Source: Panax quinquefolius (Eukaryota > Streptophyta > Magnoliopsida > Apiales > Araliaceae). Taken from it: DNA of 64,000 nt. Of this stretch, positions 1 through 15,100 are shown in pieces; positions within the stretch are counted from its first letter, which is position 1; every line of letters begins with the position of its first letter. The notes under the pieces were generated by a model. The model saw only the letters and a program-made list of their open reading frames with translations. It made no database searches and had not been told where the DNA came from. The stretch covers positions 16,966,322 through 17,030,321 of the forward strand of contig CM035151.1 of the NCBI GenBank assembly GCA_020205615.1, in the 5' to 3' direction. The translations under genes and the position numbers were made by a program.

Positions 1-2215
<2,215 letters not shown>

Positions 2216-2940
2216 ATTAGGAAATTGAGACTAAAAGTGGAGTATTTTTATATGTGTTTTTAATATATTTTTTATAGTATTTTTTTTGTTATTTGAGAAA
2301 GAAGTAGATCTCATTTAAAAATGAGATGATGGTGTAAAATATCAAAAAAATTTATGAAAATAGTGTTCTCTTTTAATTATTTAAATTTATATTTTATATT
2401 TAAAGTTTTAATAAATTTTAGAAAATGCTTTTACTAATAAATTCTTTGACTAAATCACTTTCAAGATTTAAATTACGTTTGAAAATTTAATTTAAAATTG
2501 AACACCAAATGTTAATTTAATTAAATTTTATAAATTTACAAATATACTTTTAATTCATGTTTACAAGTTTATCCTTACTTTGAAGTGTTTAAGTCAAATA
2601 TTATTTAATGTGAAAAATGAGATATTTTAATGAGTAAATAAATTATAACCTCATAGAATTAAAATGAATTTTATAAAATATTAGTATTTATCCGGTGTTT
2701 AAAAAAGCACAACGTAATAAAATTTTTACTCTTTTTATTTTAACAATTTAAAAATTAGAATGAATCTGAACCATCTTTTATACTTTTTTGCTCAAATTAA
2801 TTAAAATAAATTTAAACTGCTCTTATATTTTTAGTCCTAATTCAAATTAAGTTGGGTCTTATTATTATAGATTTTTATTTAAAATAATATGAAGATGCAA
2901 AGAACAAATAAAAATACGAAATGTATGTAAACCAATAGGA
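2216..2940. other. AT-rich intergenic region between divergent genes
   Basis: Very AT-rich DNA lies between the divergent ARL5-like and pyruvate kinase genes. I see no reading frame, inverted repeat or known element in it. It probably contains the distal promoters of both genes. Confidence 0.5.
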
Positions 2941-3180
2941 AGGAATAGTTCCTATGGGAAAAACACAATCTCTTGGGGGCGACAACTTCGAAGCACTCTC
3001 CAACCTTGCCAACTCCGCCAGCCAGTCCGCCAGCAGAGTCCGCCATATCTTCTTTCCCTTTCTAAATGCTAGTTTAACTATTCTACAACTGTAAACTCCA
3101 ATTCTCCCTTACCAATTCCTTCAATATATACACTCACATTCATATTGCCTAATTCTTCAACTACCTCTACACCAAAAACC
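2941..3180 (+). promoter_or_regulatory. Promoter and 5' UTR of the plastid pyruvate kinase gene
   Basis: The composition changes abruptly from AT-rich to mixed at about 2940. TCAATATATACAC near 3119-3131 is the only TATA-like run close to the start, and pyrimidine-rich leader sequence follows. The start ATG at 3181 has the context AAAAACCATGTC, good for a dicot. The transcription start cannot be fixed from sequence alone. Confidence 0.4.
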
Positions 3181-6100
3181 ATGTCTCAGTCCCTGAATTT
3201 CTTCATCTCATCCTCCCCTTACCCAAATCCCACCATTTCAAAATCCCCCTCCATTCTCACCTTCCCCCGCCGCTTACCGCTACCCACAACCTCAATTAAA
3301 AGATCCATCAAAGCACTTTCTTCAGATCTCGACCCATCGCCGCCGTCTCCGGTTGTACTCCTCTCCGACAATGGCCAGGGCAATGGAGTAGTTCCTGCTG
3401 CGGGTGATTCCAGCTCGATTGAGGTGGATGCCGTGACGGAAGTGGAGCTGAAGGAAAATGGATTTCGGAGTACCCGGCGAACCAAGCTGGTGTGCACCAT
3501 TGGACCCGCCACGTGCGGGTTCGAGCAGCTGGAGGCGTTGTGGGCGGGATGAATGTGGCCCGGATTAACTTGTGCCATGGCACGAGGGACTGGCACAGGA
3601 GGGTGATTGAGAGAGTGAGGAGGTTTAATGAGGAGAAAGGGTATGCAGTAGCTATTATGATGGATACTGAAGGGAGTGAAATTCACATGGGAGATCTTGG
3701 TGGAGCTCCATCGGCTAAAGCTGAGGTATATTTCATTTAATTTAGCTCCTTGATTATTTTTATATCAACTAGTTTTTGGTTAATTAATTTGATTTTAATT
3801 GTTGGTCTGTTGATTTTGTTGAATTAAGAACAAGAAAGTTTGGTTTTTGAGATTTTTTGTTGGGTTTATTGAACATTTTATTTGCATTTGGTAAGGGAAG
3901 GACAGAATCAACCTTTTGCTTAGAATATACTTTCTCCTTTCCCTATCAGGGATTAAACGGGCTGCCATCTCTCTACGTGTTTCGCATCATGTTAATATAC
4001 TTTTGTATTTTGTGTGTTAGCTTGGGTTGTTTGGTGTCATCAAGATATAGTAAACACTAGTATTCTATCTACCTCCTTTACTTTTCTGTACGTCCAAAAC
4101 ATTGTCACCTTAATTTTTAACTTATAAAAATACCATTTTACCTTTTCTTGGAAAAAATATTGTCTTTGGGTTGCAGTCCAATACTCCCATTATCTTTTTG
4201 ACACAGATCTTCTTAATGGGTACGCATTCCATCCATCCCCTTTCCTTTTCTATACTTCTAAAACATTGTCACATATTAAGAAATGTTTGTTACTTGCTCA
4301 GTATTTGTAAGCCCAATGTCATTATTGTCTAAGTTTGGTATGAGTTTTCATTTTTATGGGCTGATGGTAATTCTATATTTTTAGTGAAATAGTGTGATGC
4401 ACTTTGAGGCAGAGTCCTACCCTTCTAACTTGCTCATGTAAACTACATCAAAAAATTTCTTATTGAGGTCTCTCTATGTGCTAAAGTGAAATTAATTTAA
4501 ATTTAAAATCAGAAACTTGTAACTTTATGGCTGATGCCTTCCCAGTTTACAGTCATGGAGCTTCTGGTGATGATTTATTATGCAGGATGGCTAGATATGG
4601 ACTTTCAGTGTTCGAGCTTTTGATGTACCTCGCCCAGAGCGCACCATTACTGTGAACTATGATGGTTTTGCCGAAGGTTGAACAGCTACTATTTTTAAGT
4701 TAACTCTTCCTATAAGTCCTATTGCATATTTGTATACATGTAGGATGTCGCTCAATTTCGACTAAACTAATATTGACAGATGTGAAAGTTGGGGATGAAC
4801 TCCTAGTTGATGGCGGAATGGTGAGGTTTGAGGTGATTGAAAAGATTGGTCCAGATGTCAAGTGCCTATGTACTGATCCTGGGCTTCTGCTACCTCGTGC
4901 TAATCTAACTTTTTGGCGAGATGGAAGCTTAGTGCGGGAACGTAATGCCATGCTTCCTACTGTTTCCTCGAAGGTTAGTTCTTCTCATTCTTCCTTTGTA
5001 GTTTCTTTAATTCATGTTGCAAACCTTAAACTGATTACTTCAGTATGTATGAAATGTCCATTTCTTAAGATAGACTCCCTCGGTCCCTCCCCGGGACTAC
5101 TAAAGTGGCTATTTTCGGCCCTCTTGCCCAGTTTAACCAGTTCAACTGGATTTATTGGTTCTTTGAACAGCCCAATCATTACACTTGACCACTTAATTAA
5201 CATGCTTTGAGTTCAATGCAAGTTGAAGTGCTTTTAATGCTATTCCAATGGGTTCAAGCCCCCTTACACATCACCTCATTCCGTCCATGGCAGCCTTGAT
5301 GAGAGGAACCCATGTTATTATGAGCCGCCTTCAAACCAATGCAACCTCGTTATGGCTTCTGTACCATTTCAGAAAGACATTTGAGGAAGTTCATATCCTT
5401 CAGTGGGGCAGGACACCTCCCTTGAGCTACGCTCAGACTAGGCCTTCCTAAGATTACTTAAAAGTTAAAAAGAGAATGTTTTAAGCCCTTAGATCCCTAA
5501 GGTGCAGGTTAAGGGCATAGGAGTTTCTTGAGTCTGTGCTCTAGATTTGAGATGTTCAGACTGCTATAGGCAATTCAAATGGCCCCAGTTAGGGAAGGAA
5601 ATCCAGGAATTTTGCCACTCACTGCTGTATAATCAAATCCTTCTTGCTACGGGGCAAAAGGAGGGGCCCGACGTAGCCACGTAGTAACCTACAAGACGTT
5701 ATTGTGGCTTACTTTTATCTGCTTTTGCATAAGCTTCTTACTCAAATCACTCTAAGTTATTTTGTACTCTACAGGATTGGTTGGACATTGATTTTGGGAT
5801 CGCAGAGGGTGTTGATTTTATTGCAATATCATTTGTGAAGTCTGCTGAAGTGATCAATCATCTTAAAAGCTACATCAAAGCACGAGCTCGTGACAGGTAT
5901 GATTATGTTTTCATGTTCGTACTCTTTTATCTATTTGTAATCCGGCCTATTCCTCCCTCTTTTCCATGTTTGTTTGGATTTGTTTTTCACTTTCCTATGT
6001 TTTTTATGAGTTTATTCAGTTTTTTTTGGGGGTTGGGGGGGGTGTTAGAGAGAATGGGATGTCAAAATTTTATTATCCAATAAGTTGAACCACATATCTC

Positions 6101-9100
6101 AGACATCCTTGCTATGTTCAAACTTATTGAGGTAGAGCTTCTTGGTCTCGTAGCTTCTCAAGTGAGAACAACTTAAACTTATCAAAAGATCAGGAATATA
6201 TAGAATACCTACTTGTTGTTCTTTAATCTGGACTCTAGTTTTTCATATTTAAAATCTATAGGGACCAAGCCACATATATTCTAGCATTTGAATTTTGATC
6301 CAAAACATGATTGGCAAAATCATGTGGTCCTTTTTGGTCTTTTTTATTATATTCCCTCCGTTCCAAATATAAGATCATTATTGACTTTGAAAGTCAATTT
6401 TAGGTAATTTCAAACTCAAAAGTGACATAAATTCATTTAATTTTAGTTAATACAATAATAAATATTGTCTTAAATTGATTTTAAAAAGTCAATAACGATC
6501 TTATATTTAAGAACAAAGGGAGTATGATGGTGTAATCCGCAACTACTATCCTTAGAGCGTGCATTGGATAAACCACCATGTGCAGGCAATACCCCGCAAA
6601 CTATGCAGACCAAGTAGTTGCATATCGTTGCCTTTGAAATCAGGTGGGTGTTTTACCTACTGGAGATCTATATTGGCCATAAATATAGGAGTGACAACAA
6701 ACGTACAATCTATGCTGCCTCTTTTATATCTTTGTTTATTCATATTACTCTCCTCTGTCTTATTCTGCTACTTCAAATGATATGAGTCCTCTGTGTCGCT
6801 AAACTCACTGCAAAATAGTAAAGATTCAGCTTGACTGCCAGCAAGTACTGTGTGTGTATGTATATGTTTCACATTCTAATAAGTGATAAGTTTATTTTAA
6901 AATAACAAAAGTTAACAATCAGTGCTACAGAATTAATTTGTAAGTGATAGATAGTGATAGACTCCACGGCACGCTTGCATGAGGTGGTCGTCGCCCGGAT
7001 CGTTTCTAGCACAGTTGTTGGGTAAATTGCTTGCAACACCTTAACCCCTCGTCTATACTTTAGACGGTAATCTTGGTACAATTGCTCGCGTTCGGAATCT
7101 GCGTTGAATGAACACCAACGACACCTTGACCCCTCGCTTATATTGAAGCGGTAATCTCGATACAATCGACAATTGATGCGGTAGAAGACGTCACACACAA
7201 CTATGAATTGTTGTATGATAAGTCACATTGAATCTCAAAGAAATAACTAATAATTACTAATTCTTAGGAATTTTTCAAAGAACCAAAAGTAGAGAATAAA
7301 CTCACAAATATATTGAATAATAATGTGTTTGATTACACCAACTTAAACCTCTATTTATACTACTCAAAACAATCCAAATCCTAATAGGAATTTATAAACT
7401 ATAACCCTAATAGAAGTCAATTTAGAAATGAAATTCTAATTAAAAAGAAGTCCTAGTTACAATAGAATTATAAAAATCTAAAAATCCTTGCTGAATATGT
7501 AATTCGTGGGCTTAGTAAGATCAGAATTGGGCTTGTATTAAATTGACCCAAATTTGTGTCTCATCCTTCTCTTTGGGTTTTCTTGTGTTAGCTTCAGCCC
7601 AAACATCTTGGATCAATCCATTGAGATCTTGTTTGAACCTTTTAGTTCTAACCTTGCTTGATCCCCACGTCCCTTTAGTCTTGTTTGAGTCCACGCATGC
7701 CATGTCCTCATCATTCCTCTCCTCTTGAAAATGATTTGTCCTCAAATCGTCACCTACATCAAACGGACTTAGATCGAAGAACGTTAAATGTGGCACTAAC
7801 ATTATACTCACCACCGCAAATCTAATTTATAGGCATTGTCATTGATACGCCGAGAACTTGAAATGGACCGTCTCCCTTTCAAGCAATTTGAACGTCTTTG
7901 AATCGGGAATCTTTCTTTCCAAGATATGTAACCACACCCAATCTCCGGGCTCAAAGATCACTTGATGTCGCCCTCGTTTCGCGTGCTTAATGTCTTTGTT
8001 TCGTCTTCCGTTCAATGTTTAGTCCGGCTTTTTCATGAATCTGTTTAACAAAATTAGCCTTTTTCTTTCTATCCATGTTAGTATATTCAGAAACAGGTAA
8101 TGGTGATAAATCCAACGGTGTCAAAGGATTTAAACCATATACAATTTCAAATGGAGAAAAATTAGTAGCAGAATGAACAGCGGTTATATGCAAACTCAAC
8201 ATGTGGTAAACATTTTTCTCATTGCTTGATAGTTTTTTTAATGATATCCCGTAACAATGCTGACAAAGTCCTATTTACTACTTCAGTTTGACCGTCAGTT
8301 TGTGGATGACAAGTAGTTGAAAATAACAGTTTAGTACCCAATTTACACCACAAAGTCTTCTAAAAGTAACTTAAGAACTGTGTATCTCTATCAGAAACAA
8401 TAGTTTTAGGCATACCATGCAAACGTACAATCTCCCTAAAGAACAAATCAGCAACATGAGATGCATCATCAATTTTATGACATGGAATAAAATGTGTCAT
8501 TTTTGAAAATCTATCCACGACCACAAATATTGAATCATAACCATGCTTAGATCTAGGTAAACCCAACACAAAGTCCATAGAAAGATCAATCCAAGGTTCA
8601 TTAAGAATAGGCAATGGTGTATATAATCCATGGGGTTGAACACGAGATTTAGTTTGGCGACAAGTAATACATCTATCACATATTCTTTTCACATCTCGTT
8701 TCATATGAGGCCAATAAAAATGTTCTTTCAAAACAGCAAAAATTTTATCAACACCAAAATGTCCCATTAAACCACCCCCATGTGATTCCCTAACCAACAA
8801 CTCACGCAAAGAACATGTAGGTATACATAGTTTATTTTCACGAAACAAGAATCTATCAATTCTAAAGTATTTACCCACTACATTCTTTTCACAAGTTTTA
8901 AACTCTTTACCGAAATCAAGGTCATTATCATATAACTCTTTAATTCGTTCAAACCCAAACAATTTCGTATCAAGAGTATTTAACAAAACATACCTGAGAG
9001 ACAAAGCATCCGCAGAACGACGTTCTCCTTACCTCGATTATATCGAATAACATATGAAAATGTCTCGATAAATTCCATCCATCGTAATGTCTTTTTGTTC

Positions 9101-12100
9101 AACTTCAGGTGACCCTTCAAATATTTCAATGATTCGTGATGGGTGTGGATCACAAATTCCTTAGGCCACAAATAATGTTTCCATGTCTCCAAAGCCCCTA
9201 ACCAAAGCGTACATCTCTTTCATCATACATGTAGGATAGTTCAAAGTCGCCCCACTCAACTTTTTTTTGAAATACGCCAATGGTTTCCCTTCTTGCATCA
9301 ACACAAACTCGATCCTAAACTCAAGCATCACACTCAATCTCAAAAGTTTTAGCAAAGTTAGCAAAATAAGTAAAGGAGCATTTGTTAATTTATTCTTTAT
9401 CAAGTTAAATGCTTTTTTTCATTCATCACCCCACTTAAAGCCTACACTTTTCTTGATGATCTCGATTCAATGGTGATGTAATCTCACTAAAATTCGAACA
9501 AAGCGTGCGTAGAGAAATTTGCGAGTCCATGAAAGCTTCAGATTGACTCACATTGGTTGGACTCGCCGATCCCGAATCAGACGATTTTTTCCTCATCAAC
9601 TTGGACTCTCTGTGAACTCACAACAAAGCCAAGAAAAACAATTCTATCCGAACAAAACGTGCATTTTTCCATATTAGCAAATAACTTTTCTTTCCTAAGT
9701 ACATCTAAAGCAGATTTTAAATGCAATGCATAATCTTCCAAGTTTTGCTATAAATCAAGATATCATCAAAATAAACTACGACAAATTTCCCTAAATGAAT
9801 GGACGTAAAACATGGTTCATTAATCTCACGAAAGTGCTAGTGCATTAGTTAAACCAAAAGGTAATACCAACCACTCATAAAGACCATATTTAGTTTTAAA
9901 AAACATTTTCCATTCATCACCCTCTCAGATTCTAATTTGATGATAACCACTTTTTAAATCAATTTTTGAAAATATGCAAGACCCATGTAATTCATCTAAC
10001 ATGTCATCTAAACGAGAAATGGGGTGTCGATATTTTACCATAATGTTATTTACCGCTCGACAATCGATGCACATCCTCCATTTTTCATTCTTTTTCGGCA
10101 CTAGAATCACCGAAACTGCACACGGGCTCATACTTTCTCTCACAAATCCTTTCCCCATTAGCTCGTCAACTTGCCTTTGTAATTCCTTCGTCTCCTCGGG
10201 ATTACTCCGATAAGCCGGGCGGTTTGGAATGGTTGCATCGGGAACAAAATCAATTTGATGTTCAATTCCCCGAATAGGTGGTAGTCCATGAGGAAGCTCC
10301 TCGGGAAATACATCTTTGAATTCCTATAAAAGAGATGAAACAACACTAGGCAAAGATTCATTAGCGTTAGTATTCAAAAGCGCCTCTTTATACCGAAGTA
10401 AAATCATAGGTTGTTTAGAAATTAAAACTCTTCTCACATCACTCTTTTTTGCTAGTATATTTGTTTTTCTCTCATCTTTCTTTTTCTCTCTTTTTTTCTT
10501 CTTGATTTTTCTTTTCTTCACTCTCTTTTCTTTGTACATGATCTTTCTGCAAATGAATCTGATCCTCATGTACTTGTTGTGGTGACAAAGGACGCAAAGA
10601 GATCTTCTTGTCGTGAACAAAGGAATATACGTTGGTAAACCCATCATGTTGAACCCTCCTATCAAACTGCCATGGTCTACCCATTAACATATTCCCTGCC
10701 TACATAGGCACCACATCACACAATATCTCATTAACATACCGACCAATAGCAAATGAAACTAACACCTGTTTGGTTACTTTAATGTCTCAGATTGTCATTG
10801 AGCCATCGTAAACGAGCATACTTACCAAGGATGTTTGGTAGTAGGTAACCCCAATTTCTCCACCATCGTAGTGCTTGCCACATTTTTACAGCTGCCTCCA
10901 TCTATGACTACACAACAGATTTTCCCATTCACAAGACACCGAGTATGAAATAGATTTTCCCGCTGTTCACTGCTATCCTCCTTAACCTGCGTGCTAAGTG
11001 CTCTTCTTGTGATCAGAATTTCACCATATATCGCATCCTCACCTATCTCCTTTAATGGTGGTATGGAATCAATGTCGCTCTCTTCCCCCTTGGTCTCCAC
11101 ATCTCCATTGTCAAGTAACAACATTTTCCTCTGATTTGGACATTGGCTAGAAATATGTCCCCTGCCCTGACACTTGAAGCATACAATATCCCGATTACGA
11201 TCAAAAGAAGGTTGTTCAGTTTTACCTTGTATCTCTCGGCTAGTCGATCCTTGCTTAGGTTCCACCTTTGGTTTGATCGCAGCTGTCTTTTCCTCTCGCT
11301 TTGCCAAATTAGGTGAACTAGCATTAGATTGTCCTCGTTGTCCTCCTCGCCTCTTGAGTTGTTTCTCTATCTTAGTAGCCATATGTACCAGTTCTTCTAA
11401 CTCCCAATAATGTTGTCGTTCAACCAAGTCTGCAATCTCCCAGTTCAATCCTGCCGAGAACCTAGTCATCGCTGTTTCATTATCCTCAATCAAATTAGCT
11501 CAATCCTTCAACATTTCCATCTCCCTGTAATATTCATCCACACTCCGACTTCCTTGTTTAAGAGTTTGTAAACTACGAATGATCTCCCGTTGATAGTATG
11601 CTGGTACAAACCTCTTTTTCATGATAGCTTTCATCTCCGCCCAAGTTGTAATTCCACGCTTCTTCACACCTTCTCCGATTAACTGTCAACTGATCCCACC
11701 ATATCAATGCATATCTAGAAAACTCTGTAACGGCCAGTTTGACTTTCTTAAGGTCTGAATAATTGTGACAGTCAAAGATTCGCTCCATCTTGGTTACCTA
11801 ATCTAAATAAGCCTCAGGATCACCCGTGCCTTGGAAAACTGGAATCTTCATTTTTATGCTATCCAAATTGCCATATTCTCTGTCCCGACCTCCTCTTTCC
11901 CTAGCACCTCCGTGTCTTTGATGTGAAAAATTAGATTCACGGTCTTCCACTGCACTACTGTCCTCACCGTAAGGGTCTTCCTTTCTTGCGTCAGTTTGTT
12001 GTGCCCTCATCTTGTTTTGCATCCCATGAGTGTTTTGGGATAGCTCAGCCATAGACACCCTCGTCTCTTCTAATTGTTCTTGCATTTGCTCCGTAGTCTT

Positions 12101-15100
12101 TCTCAATCTTCGATCCCATTCTTTATGCATGGCTTCCATCTGGAATTTCAATTCAGCTGTTGAGGGTTGTTCCTAAGTGCCTTTATCCTTCGAGTTAGAC
12201 ATATTTCCTGCAAAATAAGGGTTAGTAGAAAACAATTTCCTCACCACTCCCTTACGTGTTTCGCTCGAATCAATGGTTCACTCGTGTATACTCTCAATAA
12301 ATTGGCTTTTACCCTCGATTAATCTCACCACTAAGCCTTTTACCTCAAATATTCTCTCTAATTCTTTTTGAATTCCCCTAGCAAAATTCTTGGTTTTACT
12401 AATCAATTCAAAAATTACTTGTCACGAAACAAAAATATAGATGGTGTGACTATCAGAATACTACAAAATCACCGATCGATTGTCTTGTACTCCTCTTGTA
12501 TGCCGGAGATTTATAAATTGTAGCTCCGTTTCATAATTGATGATGATGGAACGGTATGAACCCTTGGTTGGAATTTGATGATTTGATGGCGTGCTACAAG
12601 TTTGGTTAACACATTGGAAATAAAATTCTGATTTCTTTTTTTCTTTTTTTTAACAATATATATTTCGACAGAAAATTAAAGATAAGTAACTCGCTAGAAA
12701 GGCTTAGCTTTGATACCAAATGATAGACTCCACGGCACGCTTGCGTGAGGTGGTCGTCGCCCGGATCGTTTCTAGCACAGTTGTTGGGTAAATTGCTTGC
12801 AACACCTTAACCCTCGCTCATACTTTTTAGACGGTAATCTTGGTACAATTGCTCGCGTTCGGAATCTGCGTTGAATGAACACCAACGACACCTTGACCCC
12901 TCGCTTATATTGAAGTGGTAATCTCGGTACAATCGACGATTGATGCGGTAGAAGACGCCACACACAACTATGAATTGTTGTATGATAAGTCAAATTGAAT
13001 CTCAAAGAAATAACTAAGAATTACTAATTCTTAGGAATTCTTCAAAGAACCAAAAGTAGAGAATAAACTCACAAATATATTGAATAATAATAATGTGTTT
13101 GATTACATCAACTTAGACATCTATTTATACTACTCAAAACAATCCAAATCCTAATAGGAATTTATAAACTATAACCCTAATAGAAGTCAATTTGGAAAAG
13201 AAATTCTAATTAAAAAAGAAGTCCTAATTATAATAGAATTATAAAAATCTAAAAATCCTTGCTGAATATGTAATTCGTGGGCTTAGTAAGATCAGAATTG
13301 GGCTTGTATTAAATTGATCCAAATTTGTGTCTCATCCTTCTCTTTGGATTTTCTTGTGTTAGCTTCAGCCCAAACATCTTGGATCAATCCATTGAGATCT
13401 TGTTTGAACCTTTTAGTTCTAGTCTTGCTTGATCCCCACGTCCCTTTAGTCTTGTTTGAGTCCACGCATGCCATGTCCTCATCAGATAGGCTATTAGAAA
13501 TCAGGGTGGTCATTGTGATTATAAAAGTTTCCATTTGGCACATGTTCTAAATAGAGCGATAAAGCAGCCATGCAGTTACCCTCATAAAACACGTTAGGAG
13601 CTTTGATTAATGTATTTGCCTCGTTGACTGGAGCTTGAAATCCGTTAATGGATTAATATCATGGTTGTTGCAATGTTGAACCCCAAGTGACTGTATTACA
13701 TAATTACTAGTTTTACATATCATGATGTTATCAATGCCTTTGTATTCTATACACATGGAGGAGTTGAGAAATATTCAAGAAGCTGGTCTGTCCCACTTTC
13801 CCTCCAATGTAAAGTACAAATCCTAATTCCTCAAAAAAAAAAGATAAATAAAAAATTATCTTGTTAGAATCTGGAAACTACCTTTTACTTCTATAATTCC
13901 AGATAAGTAGTATACTTTTGGGTGGGTTTAGATATAAATGTATCTTTTGTGATCATGCAGTGATATTTCTGTTATTGCAAAGATAGAGAGTATTGACTCG
14001 TTGAAGAACTTGGAGGAGATCATCCAAGCATCAGATGGAGCTTTGGTTGCAAGGGGAGATCTGGGTGCTCAAATCCCATTGGAACAGGTTCCATCAGCTC
14101 AGCAAAAGATTGTTCAAGTGTGCAGGCAGTTAAATAAGCCTGTTATTGTTGCTTCTCAGCTGCTTGAATCCATGATTGAATACCCTACGCCTACAAGAGC
14201 TGAAGTAGCTGATGTTTCTGAAGCAGTAAGACAAAGGGCGGATGCTTTAATGCTCTCTGGTGAGTCAGCCATGGGCCAGTTCCCTGACAAGGCACTGACT
14301 GTATTGAGAAGTGTAAGCCTGAGAATTGAAAGGTGGTGGAGGGAAGAGAAAAGACATGAAGTTATTGAGCTACCAGACATTTCTTCTTCGTACTCGGACA
14401 GTATTTCTGAAGAGATTTGCAACTCCGCTGCAAAGATGGGTAAGAAAAACTTATCTATACATCTTTAGTTTGTTATTTATTGGTATTTATTTTTCTGTTA
14501 TCTTATACAAGTAGGCACCCAAATTAAATGCTCCGCACTAAGATTACAGTGAAGTACATTATATGTTCTCTCTGTAACTATTTCTGAATGTTGTAGCATT
14601 AAATGCATCCAGTTCTTTATTTTATTTTCTTGCATCGTGGAAACATCCTATTTGGCACATATTTTATCTTAAACATGTTTCCTATGCTCTATAGGTACAT
14701 AGTGTCATAAAGTGGTTAACGTTTGGGATGAAACACCATTTAGTAAAAGGACTGTATGTTCTAATTTGATTTTTTATTTTTATTTTATTTTTATTTTTTT
14801 TCATATTAACTTAGATGGTGGTTCAATTATATACTTTGATACCTGTATCTCAGAATAACATCATTTGGTGCGAATAATGGTGTTAGATATACACTGTATG
14901 TTTCTAGGTTTTTTTTTATATTTGGATTATTAGTTGTTCTTCCCTATGTTAATTAGATCATTTATATTTTCTTGATCTTCTTGTTACATTTCTTGCGTTT
15001 TTTTTTGTTCTAATCGGGTATGATTCCAATGCCTCCTAGCCAATGGGCAGGCTCCTCCTTCAGTACTGCTACTGGAATTATATCCCAATTTTCACATCTT

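Larger units (their letters stand above)
6955..13484 (-). mobile_element. Complete CRM-like Ty3/gypsy LTR retrotransposon inside the pyruvate kinase intron, antisense
   Basis: It has two LTRs (6955-7713 and 12721-13484), each TGATAGACTCC...CCTCATCA, flanked by the 5-bp duplication GATAG (6950-6954 and 13485-13489). On the minus strand the order is 5' LTR, primer site, gag, protease, RT, RNase H, integrase, polypurine tract, 3' LTR. The LTRs are nearly identical apart from a few substitutions and small indels, so insertion was fairly recent, yet gag and pol contain several stops and frameshifts. Integrase wording ([48 protein letters not shown]) and a pol frame running into the 3' LTR point to the CRM clade; the clade is inferred. 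With 6,530 bp plus a target duplication it accounts for most of the 8 kb intron. Confidence 0.93.

Noticed and set aside
3145..3180. Earlier start for the pyruvate kinase (12 more codons upstream of 3181)
   Set aside because: The upstream codon is TTG, not ATG; the ATG at 3181 has good context and opens a normal transit peptide.
10316..10690. Lys/Glu-rich minus-strand frame in the intronic element
   Set aside because: It lies between protease and RT of the retrotransposon and its composition comes from a pyrimidine/purine-rich stretch; part of pol, not a separate gene.
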